Both the position numbers and the translations under genes were made by a program. Source: Earliella scabrosa (lineage: Eukaryota > Basidiomycota > Agaricomycetes > Polyporales > Polyporaceae). From it: DNA of 64,000 nucleotides. Where the stretch lies: assembly GCA_022605405.1 (NCBI GenBank), contig JABYQQ010000015.1, positions 62,001 through 126,000 of the forward strand, read 5' to 3'. The stretch's first letter is position 1. Each line of letters starts with the position of its first letter. Below, piece after piece: positions 45,206 through 58,210 of this stretch. The notes under the pieces were generated by a model. It worked only from the letters and a program-made list of their open reading frames with translations. It did no database searches and was not told the DNA's origin.

Positions 45206-46315
45206 TCAGGGCGCAGATGCGTCGGCGATACTCGGCGTATTGTCCGTCGTCACGAGGAGGATCCAGGGTTGCCACTCTTGGTGGACTCTGAGAAGGGCCG
45301 TTGTGAGTTCGACGTGGTGGCGGATGCGTGAATTTGCCAGCCTGGTGAGGATGACTGCCATTGTCTGTGAGAGTACTGTTGCTGTCTCTGACGATTGAGC
45401 CGTAGGAACCAGTCTGAAATCTGACAAGCGATAATAGAACCTGAGATATGTTGTAGTGTGAATATCATTCATGGCAACAACAGCACTAAAAATACTCACC
45501 AGTACGCCGACGACGCCGAGCGCGACACCAGACATTGGATACTACCTCGTCGTCCACACGAGCAAGGTGGCAGAATCCATCCAGGCGACCGTGGTTACGA
45601 GCAGCGCGAACGCAACGATCGCGGAGGCAGATGGGGCAGGCCAACATAAGCAACAATGACCTGCGCAGCCCCACCCGTTTGTCGACAGTTGTCGAAGAAG
45701 CCGAGCAGAATTCTACATAGAGGCCACCCGCCAGGTCGCCATCGAGAGGGCGGTGCACGCTAGAGGGCGAGGTACACAATCGATACCCGCGCATAGCATG
45801 CGCATATGTACAACCCGGCGGGGCAGATCTGGGACCTAGATGAGAAATCAGTATGCGTGCGCCCATAGACACATACGCCCGCCAAGACGAACACGTAACG
45901 GACACTTACCACTCCATTGCAGGGGGGCGGGACTCGGAGCGCAGGCGAGCCAATCTGCAGGAGCAGGGGGCAAGGCCGCGGCGGGGCGGTGCAACGGACC
46001 ACGGTGGGCGGTACTGTATCCAGGGCAAAACTGTCGGGATTCGGGAGTCGGGACGGGCCTCCCGACGCGACGCGGCCATGTGAGAGACACGTGAGCGTTG
46101 GCCTCCCGCGTAATGCGGCTCTCGTTCTGCCAATCGCGTCGCGAGACAGATTGTGGCCAGATTGCGGCGGGCGGCGAGGATCTGCGTAGAACATGGAGAG
46201 AAGCTTGAGCCGGTGCGGGACTCCTATCGTCTCCATCCATCTCCGTCTTGCCTTGAGCCACAGCACTATGAAGACGATAAGCACGGCTGTAATACCATCC
46301 GAAGCTGGAACTCAC
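45206..46315 (-). other. Possible decayed or unresolved membrane-protein gene fragments
   Basis: On the minus strand, three hydrophobic stretches are seen: VLIVFIVLWLKARRRWMETI near 46225-46290, SAIVAFALLVTTVAWMDS near 45550-45630, and MSGVALGVVGVL from an ATG at 45535 followed by a GTGAGT donor. After an acceptor near 45437 the frame can continue as VLLSLVRFQTGSYGS and a Ser/Pro-rich tail. The pieces lie in different frames and do not form one clear gene. The nearby MITE at 46454-46887 may have disrupted its upstream part. Confidence 0.3.
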
Positions 46316-46453
46316 AGTCGTTGCCCACCTTCATATCCGCGGCTGGCAAAGATCATGCGCACAGGGTCGCCAGCAGTCGCCGCGCCTGCACAGGGATGGG
46401 AGCGCGCCCAGGTCCCATCGACCCGCCTGGATCGCAAAACACCAACGCTGCTA

Positions 46454-46887
46454 CAGTCGACTCCCTTGTAACCCATACCCCTTGGGAGACCCCCCAAATT
46501 ATGGGTTTTGACGGGTTATGGGGTATCAAAGTAAGCGCTCAATGGGATCTGGGCGTTAAACGCGAGTTAGCGCCCATGCTGCGTAACTTCGACGCGTCGG
46601 AGGAAGGATTGGCTCCCTCTGAATTTGGTTGTGGGATAACTAACATGTTCTAAGTGAGCTTTTTGGGAGTTATCACGCAATTGGTGCCCCAACAGGTGTC
46701 ATATCATCGGCGCTGATGCCCCAATAAGGGGCCAATTATGGGTTATCGACCCCCAATATGGCTATGGGTTATGGGGTATCACGGGTTTATGGGTTATGGC
46801 CTGCAAACCGACTCGGGATCATCAAAAATCTATGGCTTATCACGGGTTATGGGTTTTGGCGTGTATGGGTTAGAGGGGAGTCGACTG
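46454..46887. mobile_element. MITE with TA target-site duplication (Tc1/mariner/pogo-like)
   Basis: A 434 bp element. The left end is CAGTCGACTCCCTTGTAACC and the right end, read on the other strand, is CAGTCGACTCCCCTCTAACC. They match over about 26 bp up to TAACCCATAC. TA flanks both ends (46452-46453 and 46888-46889). A CAGT start plus TA duplication is typical of Tc1/mariner and pogo/Fot1-type elements. The inside has no coding capacity. It holds several degenerate copies of GGGTTATGG, clustered at 46503-46530 and 46738-46875. Confidence 0.85.
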
Positions 46888-46889
46888 TA

Positions 46890-49073
46890 CACAAGTCAAT
46901 GTTCCCGGGCTATGAGAGCCCAGTCGATGGCGCGATCGGCTTGGTCGACGATTGTGCGCGATGACTGAGCGATCGCATCTGCTGGAAGCGTCCGCGACCC
47001 GGGCGCAACGCACATGTGTCAATGGGGGCACGCATACATACGCATATACACCGCCCAAAGTGGTCGATGTGGTTCATGCACCCCTGATCAGCCTCAGATA
47101 GCGGCGGGTGGCAGATTTCCGGCCAGTCTAACCACCCAGCGCGAGCGGGAGGATGGACGTACGGTCGTGGTAGGGAGCAAGTTGTGGTGTGTTGACGGCG
47201 TGGATTGATGCGTACGCGCGTATGTCCGACGTCACCCAGGGCGCGCGCCTCGAGTCAATTGAAGCTGCTCGCACCCGCGTCTACTTCAGTTTGACGTTCC
47301 TCGCATTTATGATTTGGCACCCGTCTCGCCCAATAGCGGGCATGCGCGTAATGTCCTCCACATACAATGCATCCCTCATGCAGCGCACGTCCACCTTGCG
47401 ATAAGTATTGACCGCGCGCCCGGAGGATGCGCTCGCCAGCATGCACCCACAAATCCTCCGAGCCCATGGCCAGCTCCAATCTGCCAATCACGCTCTCCCC
47501 AATTGCATAGTTGCCCCGCCATCGTGCACGCCCACAATCTATCAGCGACCTCGGTGCTTGGTGCGTGCCAACGTGACGCATCGAACGGCCGCTCGCCCGC
47601 TTGGCACAACAAGCAAGCTCTCTGCAGACGACTCGGATAAGTATCATGAAACCCTGAAACGCTTGCCAAGTTCCGGGGCGTGGAGCACGACCGCTGAAAT
47701 TCCGAACCCGACCGGCCACTCGAGCTCGAGCTCCAGTCCACCCGCTCGTCCGACAGATTCGAGTTTCTAGGTTCGAGGCTCCGGGTTCCTTCCGAACACA
47801 CCCGCTTCCTAGATCCTTGTCCTCCGAGTCTGCGGGAGTCAACGTTTGGCCGTCCACCTCGCACCTAGGAGAACAGGATTAATACCACAAAGACCCGGAA
47901 TGGGAAGAGAGGAGCAGTGTCTCCGAAGCAGCTCCGCTCCCGCGCCTCACGGCCGGTCGGACGTCGGGCGCACGAGATCTCGAGGGACCTGCAGGGAGGG
48001 GGAGCCGGATGCCCGGCCCACCTCGACTGAGCTCTCTCCGCCGACGACGGCTTGGTCGCTCGGAAGCACCGCATATAGCAGCCCTCGCACCCGCCGGACG
48101 GTAAGCCGCTCAAAACAGACTCTTGGGGTAGAGAGGACCAGGCGGATTGAATAATGGGGTCTTGCGGTCTTGACAGTTGCATGCATGTATGTGCATCCGC
48201 TACGTATACACAGAGCCAGAGCCCGAACCGTGAATGATTGAATTTGAACGCTGAACACCTACTGCACGCGAAGGCCGCAAGGATTCGAATGGGGCGGAGA
48301 CGTCGTGCGCATGGTGGTTCGAGCCGCATGGACACCGTATATATCTAACCGTTATCCGCCCGCGGGCGCGCGGACTCCGGCCGCCGCATCGACGAGATGC
48401 ATGCTCAGAGTCAGAGTCACAGAGCTTGAGTGAAGTCGGGTATCCGCACGCGGGCGCACGAGAAGCGGCGCGGAGCAGCAAAGAAGTGCAGAACGAGGGC
48501 TCGACGACATTCATTAAGTTGTGGGTGGGAAGAATATAGAGAGAAACTGCCAAACAGATAGCGAGGACGATAACTGCGAGCGGGTGCGTACGGATTCAGT
48601 GGAGAAGTAAATGGGAGGCGCGAGGCGGTACGATCGGTTAATGGTACGACGGATGCACGGGGCGGGTGCTACTGGTAGGTTAAACGGTGCGGAATTCGGG
48701 ACTAGTGGGCGATAGAGGTGAGCGGAGCTACTGAGGACTGGGCGGAACAAACTGGACAAGGCGGATACCAAAGATAGCATGAAGCAGCAGCCAGAGAGGG
48801 CGCGAAGAGAGACCATGATGTCATCCCTCTCCCGACTTTACACGCACGGACGAGATGCGGCCGCACCCGTGACCCTATCGAGTCACCACCGTCCACGCTC
48901 GGCGGCGGCGTACGAATACCCCGCTGCCTGGCCTTCGGCGATTCGCCCGCGAGTGCCGACGTCCGCCGGCGGATTTTGCGGGGTTACGAACGGTTGACGG
49001 ACGCACGGACGGATGTACACACGAGCAGGAGGGCGACGACACCGTCTCTGGGCCATGCTCCCTGCGGGCCCGC
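46890..49073. other. Gene-poor interval downstream of the transcription factor
   Basis: About 2.2 kb without a supported gene. Overlapping frames on both strands have biased, low-complexity composition. The portion next to 49074 should be the 3' UTR of the Zn2Cys6 gene. No tRNA or repeat was recognised. Confidence 0.45.
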
Positions 49074-52000
49074 CTATAGGCCAGGATCGCCGGGGGCGGG
49101 GTAGTACCGCGGCGGGTTTTGCGGCTCCTGCGGCGACGTCGGGTTCGCCGCCATCGCCACGTCCCCCGCGCCCATCCTCGGCGCAAAGCCCGACATCTGC
49201 GCTCCCCCCGGTGCGAACCGCGCAAAGAAGTTGTCCCATTGGCCTGCAACAAAAACGCCGCCGTGCGTCAGCACGCCACGCACACGCACGAACACACACG
49301 CGGCGGAAAGGACGGACGCACCCCAATCGAACATCGTGCCCGGGATGCCCTCGAGGAAGCCGACGTCGGCCATCGCCTGCTGCTCGAGCGTCGCCCCGCC
49401 GTCCTGCGTCTGGTTCAGCACGTTGATCACCTGCACGTTCTCCGGCGCCGCCATCTGGTCGTTCAGCGCCGGGTTCATGTTCTGGAAGTTGCCGCCGAGC
49501 GTCCCAAAGCCGACCATCGGGTCTTGCATTTGCTGTTGCTGTTGCGGGTGTTGCGGGTGTTGCTGGTGGTGTTGCTGTTGCTGTTGCTGCCGGTGCTGTT
49601 GAAGCTGTTGGCGTGCACCGCCGCCGCCGCTCCTGGCACCTGCAGCGTCCACGACCATGGCATTCGACGCAGAGGCAGATGCGGACGACGAGGACGAGGA
49701 CCACGCCATCGCATCCATCCGGGCGACGGAGCCAGGGCGAGAGCGCGAGCCGGGCACGGGCAGACGGGACAAAGACGAGCGCGAAGGGTCATCGTTCGAG
49801 CCGGCTTCAGACGACACCGCGGCGGGCGCCTCACCTTCGTCTCCGCTGCTCCCCGCCTCCCCACCACTGATGATCGTCCCCTCGGGCAGCTTCTCCAGCT
49901 CCTTGTCGACCACCGGGCCCTTGGCGACGAACACGCCCCCGCCCGGACGGCTGCTGTCCTTCTGGAACTTGAGCTTCGCCAGCTGCGGCTTGCCCTTCAC
50001 CCCGCCCGTCGGGTTCAGTGCCGGCGCGTCCGACGTCGGCTGCGGGGCCTGCGTGGCTTCGTACAGGAGCGCGATGATCTCCGCTGTCTGCATCATTAGA
50101 AGGGTCAGCGTGTTTCTCTCCAGCCTGTCTGTGACATGGGTCGACCGGCCTTTCGTCGGGCGGACATGTGCTCAGGCGAGTGCGCCGCCTCCCACCTGCG
50201 CACACAGTCCCGCAGCTTCTTCAGCTTCATTTGCGCGTCCGGGTCTTGTCTCCGCGCGTACGTGTGGTACTGCGAGAGCGCCAAGCGCCGGTCCAAGTCA
50301 ATAACCACACCCAGCCGCCGCGGAGGCGGGAGACCACGCACCTGGATGAGCGCGCACGACGTCGCGCAGTACGCGACCAGTAACCAGACGTCGTACGTCT
50401 TCTCGTTCGCGTCCAGCCAGTCGATGGCGTCCCCGGACATTTGCACGAGGCCCGTCCACTTCTCGACGTTGAGGGAGAACTTGAGGTGCGCCGGGCACGA
50501 GTACGATATGCGCATGAACACGCGCCAGAAGATCATGTTCACACACGTGTAGAACAGGAAGAGGAGGCCTGGGACCACAGCGGTTGCGTCAGTGAACCTT
50601 CATCTCGTCTCAGCGGCGGCACCGAGTCAACAGGCCGCCCGCCGGCGCGCGCAGCAGGTGCAGCACTGAGTGGGCGTCCTGGGGGGCCGATTGGCTAAAA
50701 GGGCGGGAAGACGTACCGGCACTGCGAGGCGTTTCTGGGCCGCGGAACTGCAGATCGGATGGGAGGTTGTTCTTCCACGCCTCAATGTCGGCGAGGAGCG
50801 AATGGAGCTCCTCATCGTTGGTCAGGTTCAACCCGGCAGGCCTGCCGGCCGAACAAGCAAAAACGATCGTCAGCCGGATTGCAACTAGCACAGGGACCGT
50901 CTCGACGGCCGAGGGGCCCAGACGGGACGGCCGCGGCATCGAACACGGAACGGAACAGGAGAAGAGCTCACGTATATATCGTCTTCTGCACTCGTCCGAG
51001 GATGACACTCAGCCGCACGAGCTCATCCAAGTACAGGTCGTTCGGGTCCCCCGACGACGGCAGACGCGCGTCGCAGTCTCTGATATCAATCATGTAGGGA
51101 TGCCCGAAGGTCAGGCTTATCCTGAGCGCAAGGTGAGTGTGTGTCAGCGTCGCTGCGGCTCGTTCGCGCGCCCGTGTTCTGCGCGCGGCAGGAGGCGGGG
51201 CGGAAAGCGGACACATACCACCTGTCGCTAATGACGCAGACCCCCCACAGCCGTCTGCGCATCTCAATGTTCTGTTTGACAGACTCGGCTCGGTGCAAGC
51301 CCAAGTCTTGCGCCTGAAGGTACGGTGCAGACCACCCGCCAGGTAAGCAAACAACTGCCGCGACAGAGCCAATAAACAGCCCACCATGCGGATCGCGCAT
51401 CCGAGCCGCACCCACAGCGCCGACAGCGCGTGGGGTACGTACTGCGAATGGCAGTCGCCCACCATCGCGAGGATGAGCAGGGACTGCATGTTCACGATCG
51501 ATGCCGTGGACAGGACGTCTTCAGCCTTGATAAGGCTGTTCACGGTGTAGCGTATAGACTCGAAGACCTTCTGGGGCACGTCCCGCCGCGTGGCGGCGAC
51601 GAGACAAATGGAGTACAGCAGTATCGGCGGCGGCGGATTGTTCGCGATGAACTCTTCTCGGGTGACGACAGGCAGCATTGGGGCCACATCGGAAAAGTAC
51701 GCGTTAACCAGCTGCTCGATCACATCCCGCTCTATTCGCAGGTCGATCGGCTTCGGGAGCGCGAGCTGCAGCTCGCCCTGTTCCGGCTCGTGTACGCGGA
51801 TGATACCGTCTCCGTCTGCACTCAGGTCCCACGAGTGGTGGTAGCGCAGGTCGTACGCTTCATACGTTCGTGACGAAACGAGCGGGTGCGAGTGCAGGAG
51901 GTGGGCGGTTGAGGTGGGACCTGCGATTGGTTAACCCTGACCCACGCCAAGACCGAGCGCGCGGAGAAATCGCTCACCATACACCTTGATGTCCCCGCCC

Positions 52001-53343
52001 TTGGAATGCTCGGCCTGAGGCGAGGAAGTGCTCCGTTCCGCCCTCTCTTTCTCCTTCTCAGCTGCCGCGGCGGCTGCAGCCGCTTCCTCCTCCAACTTCT
52101 TCTTCTTGAACCGAGTCTCGGTTATAGGGAGGAAGAAGGTACATTCGAACGAGTACTGTTTACAGTGCTGACACATTGGGGGATCAGTGTCCGGCAGGAC
52201 GTCGCATCTATGGAGATATACCCAGTCAGCCGGTCCGGTTGCCCCAGGGTCGGAGAGCGGATGGAATGTAGGTGAGAGAGAGGCGGGGCGGGGCGCGAAG
52301 AAGGGGGGGAGGACACGTAGCGGGATAAATCGAGCTGCTCGCTGGGCAGTTTGGGAGAACGGGACGCACCGTATTTTTCGAGAGCGACAGCTGTCGCACG
52401 CGCGCTGGGTCTTGGTGCGCTTCTTGCTGTCGACAAGGGGCGCGGCGGAGCCTGACCCGACGCGCTGGATGTCCGAGCCGGAATCTGCACCCTCTTCGTC
52501 AGACGCTCTGCTGTTTACACCGTCATGGGCATACTTCCTTTTCCGTTTACCTGTTGCGGGCGGGGGAGCAGAGGAGGAGGAGGCGTGTTGGTTCGAGTCC
52601 GGGTGGGCGCCTGTGGGGGGCTGGTACATGATCATGCCGGGGTACTGGGGGTAGGTCGAGTACGGGTGGCCGTACGGGGGGTGGACGGCGTACTGGTACT
52701 GGGCTGGATGTGCTGGGATGGTTGGGGTGACATTAGCACTCTGACCGTTCGCTGGCGAGCCGGTGGACTGGTTCTGGTGGTAGGGAGAGGGAGAGGAGGG
52801 ATATGGGCTACCATTGATCGGGTACGAGGGGTTCATGGCGGGATGGGCGAACGGGGGCGGAGGGGGAGGGGCGGCGGAGTGGCCAGGATATGGCGGGAGG
52901 GGGTGGGCGAAGCGGGCGGAGGACTGGCGAGGTTGATCGCGAATGTTTGAGATGCGCGAAGCTTGAGGGAGGGGAGGACGTAAGAAGTTGTCGGGGGTGA
53001 GATTGGGGCATCTGATTAGAAAGAAGGGTGACATACTGCGAGAATCGGAGGCCGGGGACGGGTCGAGGGAGGAGCCTGAGGGAGAGGGGCGGGCGGGCGA
53101 GGGCACGGGCGAGGCCGGGTGCTGGGGCGTGTGCGTGTGCGAGTGCGAGTGCGTGGGCCTGCGCTGGGTGCGCTGGCGGGGCTCGATCCGGGCAGGCGGC
53201 GGCGCACGGGACGGGCTCGGTGCGGCGGGGAGCGAGGACGGGGGCGTGGACGTGGCCGTGGACGAGGACGAGGAGGGGGTGGGAAGAGAGGCCGACGAAG
53301 ACGGGACGGGCACGGCGCCGTGCGCACTCGCCCTCGCGTCCAT
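49074..53343 (-). CDS. Zn2Cys6 fungal-specific transcription factor
   Basis: Ten exons: 53343-52370, 52207-51978, 51920-51385, 51313-51222, 51121-50972, 50841-50717, 50568-50342, 50269-50146, 50083-49322 and 49243-49074. They give 1,129 residues. The binuclear zinc cluster spans residues 316-347 (CDSCRSRKIRC then CQHCKQYSFEC, spacing C-x2-C-x6-C-x10-C-x2-C-x6-C). A 162 bp intron splits it right before the third cysteine codon. A basic linker (FLPITETRFKKKK) and an Ala/Glu helix follow. The middle is a Fungal_trans domain (IEQLVNAYFSDVAPMLPVVT, QSLLILAMVGDCH, MRRRLWGVCVISDRW). The C-terminus is a Gln/His-rich tract, followed by a possible activation region (MADVGFLEGIPGTMFDWG). The target genes are unknown. 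The long Pro-rich N-terminus makes the start uncertain, and ATGs at 53343 and 52836 are candidates. Confidence 0.9.
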
Positions 53344-54941
53344 TCTTGTCCTCGTCTGAGCCTCTCGGTCTCCGGCTGGCCGCTCCCTCGCCCTCTGACG
53401 CTCCGTCCGCGAGTCCGACTGATTGCGATCCAGATTACTCAACAACATACCGAGCCGCCCTCCACTTGGCTTCCCTCTCCTTCCCAACCCTGATCTGGCG
53501 CCCGCGTGCGTTACGTTCGCGTCCCGCGCTGCCCCTTCCGGCAGCCAAGACGACGACAAGGACTCGAGCGGCGCTGGGGCGGGCACACGGCCGACGGGGC
53601 GGCGGAGTGCTCGAGGACGGAGAGACAGCGACGCGCCCGTCGACGACGCTCCTCCCAACGGGCCCCTCCCCGCCTGCCGCGCGTGCCGATTCGGGCTCCG
53701 CCCCACACGCTCAGACTCCGCGGTGCCACACTTGTCCTCTTTGCGCTTGGCACGCATCAGCGCACGCGAGATCGGGCCGGCAAATGTCATCATGTCATGA
53801 TCCATGCTCGGAGATTTGGGCAGGCCTCGTTCGGTAGCGGACTTGGGCCATATGCACCCTCCGCGTCCATGCTGGCTCCCCCTCGCTCGCCCGCCGTGCG
53901 CGCACGGGCGACCCCGCCGCCGCCCGGGCGCGATGGGGTCCGCACCGGGGAGGCGCACCGGAGAGCCGGCGGGGGCAGATCGAGGGAAGGCGGGGTGGCG
54001 TGGACAGCGAAGAGAGGCACCTCACGCGGGATCTACACTGACAGTCAATTACGGGCTGCAGCAAGGAACCGGGCGCGATCAGAGGTTGCGTCACCTCCGC
54101 GTGGACGTCGTTGTGCGCGCGCCTTGCCTGATCTGGCCTGCGTGCCTCGCCTTCCGGCCGCCTTCCGGAAAGAGACAAGCCCCCTCGCTCGTGTCACACC
54201 GATCGCAAACAGTGATACATACCGGCTATGCTGCCTGATGCTGCCCGCCACGTCCTCCGTCCGAGCCTCTCGTCTCTGCACCCGCCGCCGCCTCCGCTCG
54301 CCCAGTGTCGCCACAGAGGCCATGCGAACCCGGCGAAGCGCATTACATACATCGTACATCACCCTCGTCTTCTCAGCCCGTGTGCTTCTTCGAGTGCACC
54401 CACGGGGCCAGTCCCGCCGTCGTACCCCAGATCTGACGAGCGAGTGGATGCGGTCACCCTCGTTCTCGGATCGTGATCGTGCCTGTGCGTCAGAGATCTC
54501 TCTTCACACTCTAATTCCTCGCCTCCCAATCGTCCCACATGCATCTCCGCCCATCGGACCTCCTCTCTCTCTCCTCGGCTCCTCCCCATCTCGTCCGCCG
54601 CCTCTCTTCTGATCCTCCCGGCCCCCGCCCCTACTTACTGAGTACTTACTTACCACTACCACCCCCATCACGCCCGGTGCGACCATATGTCCGAGTCTCC
54701 CAATGCAGTATAATTTACGCATCACCACCACCACCGCAATGCGTCCAATGCACAGAGGAAAAAAAACCAACATCGAGAGCCGACCGTCTGTCTGTCTGTA
54801 GCGAGCTGTAAGTAGGTAAACTGCAACGTGACCGCAAAATGTGTGACCGCAACGTGTCCCAGAAGAAAATCCCCCGATCGCCGGAATGCCCGCCCCGCTC
54901 GCTCGCTCGCTCGCCACCAATCGCGCAAAGGCATCTTCTCC
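53344..54941. other. Intergenic region upstream of the transcription factor
   Basis: About 1.6 kb with no supported gene between the DHHC gene stop and the transcription factor start. It contains a repetitive GC-rich part (53500-54000) with overlapping open frames on both strands, and CT-rich runs near 54560-54700. These frames are composition artefacts. Confidence 0.5.
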
Positions 54942-57758
54942 CTACTCCCCTTTGCCCCGCCCCGGCCCATGCTCGACGTCCTCGGCCCAGTCGTCTGGTG
55001 GTTCGTGCAGCAGCCCCGGGTTGACCTGCCGCTTGTCCTCGGTCGCGATCGCCCGCGCGTCCAGCCACGAGTACCCCGTTGGCCGGCAGAGCATGTACAC
55101 CAGATTTCTCCGCCAGCTCCCGTGCGAGAACGGGTTCGGGGGCGCGGGCCCCGGCACGAGCGACTTGTGCGCCTGGTTCCGGATCTGCTCGTTCATTGCG
55201 CCGTGCGTTCGGATTCGGAGTGGCCGCGTGCACCACCCGTGCGCGAGGGGCGAAGGGCGAGAAATTAAACGGGGCACGAAGGGAGGGTGGAACGATCAGT
55301 CAGCGGACGCTCGCACACAGACAAAGAGAGCACACGAGACGCTCGAAGGCGACGAGCCATCGATCCGCGCCACGCCCCCCACTGCACGCGAACGCATCTG
55401 CATAAAAAATGCCACAGGGGGCACGGGCCCCCGCGAGCACAGATGACGCGCTCTCGTGGGCCGTGGGCCGCGGGGAGCGTCGAGGCGGACCGTCGTCGGA
55501 CACGGACACAGCACGTACCTGTTCGATCGTGGTGACGTTCAAGAGGAGGAGCTGCCCGATCAGACCCCCCATTGTCAACCTTAATCCCACCTGGCAGGAG
55601 CGCAATATCGGCGGACTCACCCGGAGATGGTACGAGAGCAGCGCCGTGACGGGCCAGATGACCACGATTGACAGGCTGAATGCGACGGCGCTGCCGATGC
55701 CTTGGGGGCTGGCGATCGCGCGCCGGAAGTTCATGTCGGGCTTGTGCGCGAGCAGGTGCAGGTGCAGCGCCGTGGTGCAGATCACCAACACCAACGTTAT
55801 GACCTGCACAAGTGGGGCCCTCGTGAGACGACAACCTTATTCGAGAGAATACAGAGCACCCGACCGCGTGCCTGGAACAAGAACAGCATCACGAAGGCTG
55901 CATGAAACGAAACGTACCGCTGAGGACAGGAACGTGAAGAAGGCCGTGTAGTTCCGTCGGCCGACACAGTTGTTCACCCATTGGCAGTGGTGGTCGCAGC
56001 CGTCCACGCAGTTATCGCACTGCCAAACCGCAAAGCAGTGAGTCATTATGGCTGCAGGCCGCATCGCATGCGCATCGTAGCCTAAGCCCACACTCACCAT
56101 CTTGCAATGACTTGATCGTGGTGGGCGGTACGTCATGCACGTGGGACAGTACTTGGTGCGCACGCTGCAACGGAGGTGAGCACGTCGACCCCAGACCCGC
56201 ACAGACGATGCACACTCACATCCCTGCCCGCACCTTCAGATCCCGAGGCAACGGTGTCCGAAGGTCCCCATCCGAAGACGACGCAGCCGGATATGGCGGG
56301 TCGGGATCCAGATTCCGCGGGAGTATTCCAGGATCTCGGAATGCCTGCAAGCGGACATCCAACACGCATGAGTTACCGCCGGTTCTGCCCCGACACCCCC
56401 CCCTTGCGCTGCCCCTGCTGTGGCACAGCCACAGCATGGCGCATTTGTAATTCCAGAGCCAGAGCCAAGCATGTACTCACCGTCGCGAACATGCTCGAGA
56501 TGGTCAGCATGCACATGTACGCGCCCACGGCCGCGACCGCGGGGCTCTCGTTCTCCCACCACCACACGCACGTCGTGCCAAAGTACACGCCCCCGATGGT
56601 CAGCACCGCCGCGAGGGACGCGACAAAGGCCCACGGCGAGTCCCCGCCCGTCATCACCCTTCCGCCGAGGAAGAACCGATTCCGGGAGGGATGCAGCTGC
56701 CACCTGCGCATCGGCTTGCCCGTGCGGCTGTCCAGGATCGGCACAGCGCTCAGCGGCGGGTCCATGAGCGGCGGCGGCGTCGCGATGAACGAGGCGTGGT
56801 TGAGCGAGGTCGTGGACGCCTGCAGAGGGGAGAGACTATGCTTGCGGTGTCCTTGCGACGTGGGCGAGTTGTCGGTGCTGGGGCCGCCCACGTTCAGCTC
56901 AAAGGTGATCGGCGAGACCTCTGCGGACCGCGTCTGTATCGGGCTGAACGCGCTGCTCGGGCCCGGGTTGATAGGCGTCGCCGGGGACCGTTCGAAGTTG
57001 AAGCCGCGTTTGAACAGCTTTTCAAAGCTCCCGCGCATGCGTGCCCCCGCGCTCACGTTGCCCTCGCTGCGCCCGTACGGGCCCGTCTGGGTGACGATCG
57101 TCGGGCGGGCGGGGTTTCCGGACTTGGAAGCGCTGCCGCCAATGGGGAGGAGGGGCTCGCGACTGAACTTGTTCGTCGACGACCGGAGCGAAGGTGCTGT
57201 CGCCGGCGCCTTGATGTCCTCCGCCGAGTGGTCGACACTGTCCGTCGTCTCCGAGATCCGGTCGCGGTGCTGCGAGGCCCCGAGCTGTGCGAGACGCACG
57301 GCGTCGCCGGCAGAGCCCCCGATGGATGATATCGAGCCTGCCGTCGACGGGCGGGGGAGGGGGGGCGTTGCAGATAATGGAGGGTAATTTGGGCGAGAGG
57401 GATGGAAGAAGGAAGCTGATGGAAGGACACCTCCGACATGGGTCGTACCTGCGGTTCCTGCTGTGGGCCGGGGCTGCAGTATGGGCACAGAGGCCGAGGG
57501 GGTGAACGGCAGCTCGGTTGCGGCGTGGGCCATGTTCCCCTGGGCACGAGAGCGCGAGGAGACGACGGAGCCCGTCCGGTGGTGGGCTGGTGGTCGCCCT
57601 GGATTGGCTGATATTGGTGAGTTTCCACCGATGGGTGTCGCGGTGGTGGAGACGGAGGTGTTGATGCCCGGGAGTCGAGGGGCATTGTTGGAAGGAGAGA
57701 AGGGCAGCTGAGCCACCGTCCGTTGTGTTGTTGGGGATAACGAGTGTGATGTCGCCAT
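54942..57758 (-). CDS. DHHC palmitoyltransferase (Erf2-like)
   Basis: Seven exons: 57758-56481, 56344-56220, 56164-56098, 56019-55918, 55803-55621, 55551-55519 and 55184-54942. They give 676 residues. The first 350 residues are disordered, Ser/Pro/Thr-rich. Two transmembrane spans follow ([19 protein letters not shown] and [17 protein letters not shown]). Then come the conserved [11 protein letters not shown], the zinc-binding cysteines ([19 protein letters not shown]) and the catalytic DHHC at residues 499-502 in [14 protein letters not shown]. Spans 3 and 4 are [17 protein letters not shown] and [18 protein letters not shown]. The TTIEQIR (TTxE) motif and [14 protein letters not shown] follow. 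DHHC enzymes attach palmitate to cysteines of Ras-like and other proteins at Golgi or ER membranes. The 334 bp sixth intron is by far the longest here. Confidence 0.93.
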
Positions 57759-58210
57759 AGCGTCGAACAGGTGAGAGCAGAAGGATTTACAGGATTATAA
57801 GGTGAGGACGCTAGCTGGAGGGCTTCGGTCGTCTAGGTGGATGCGAGGAGAGGGCGAGGGCACCTGCGTGCGGAGGAGAATAATAGAGTGTGGCCTGCAG
57901 TCCAGCCGTGGATATATTAGAGCATAAAGTCACAGAGGATGCTGAGGACCGAGCTCTCCCAGAGAGGGAACAACGAGTGAGCACACAACTCGCAAGACAC
58001 AACGCCACCGTCGGGACGGCCTCAATCAGCCGGGCGCCTGTCCCCACCGAGTCGATCCAGTGCGCTCCGGTTCAGCTCGCCCCATCTATCCACTTGACCT
58101 CTTCCACGCTCGCACCACGACGCACACGCACAATCATCCACACAGAGACTTGCAGCAGATTGGTACATGCCTAGTCCGCATTATGAATACAGTGGTCAGG
58201 CCACCCTCGC
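57759..58210. other. Intergenic region, DHHC upstream and SAC gene downstream
   Basis: 452 bp without a supported gene. It should hold the DHHC promoter and the SAC gene 3' UTR. The + strand frame at 58060-58602 is antisense to the SAC gene and has no support. Confidence 0.55.

Noticed and set aside
49119..50099. 326-codon plus-strand frame
   Set aside because: Antisense to the transcription factor's last exons, with Arg-rich composition and no domain.
53506..54612. 368-codon plus-strand frame upstream of the transcription factor
   Set aside because: Biased Arg/Ala/Pro composition, no recognisable domain, no splice support.
56176..57387. 403-codon plus-strand frame
   Set aside because: Antisense to the DHHC gene's first exon. 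That gene has clear motifs and splice sites.
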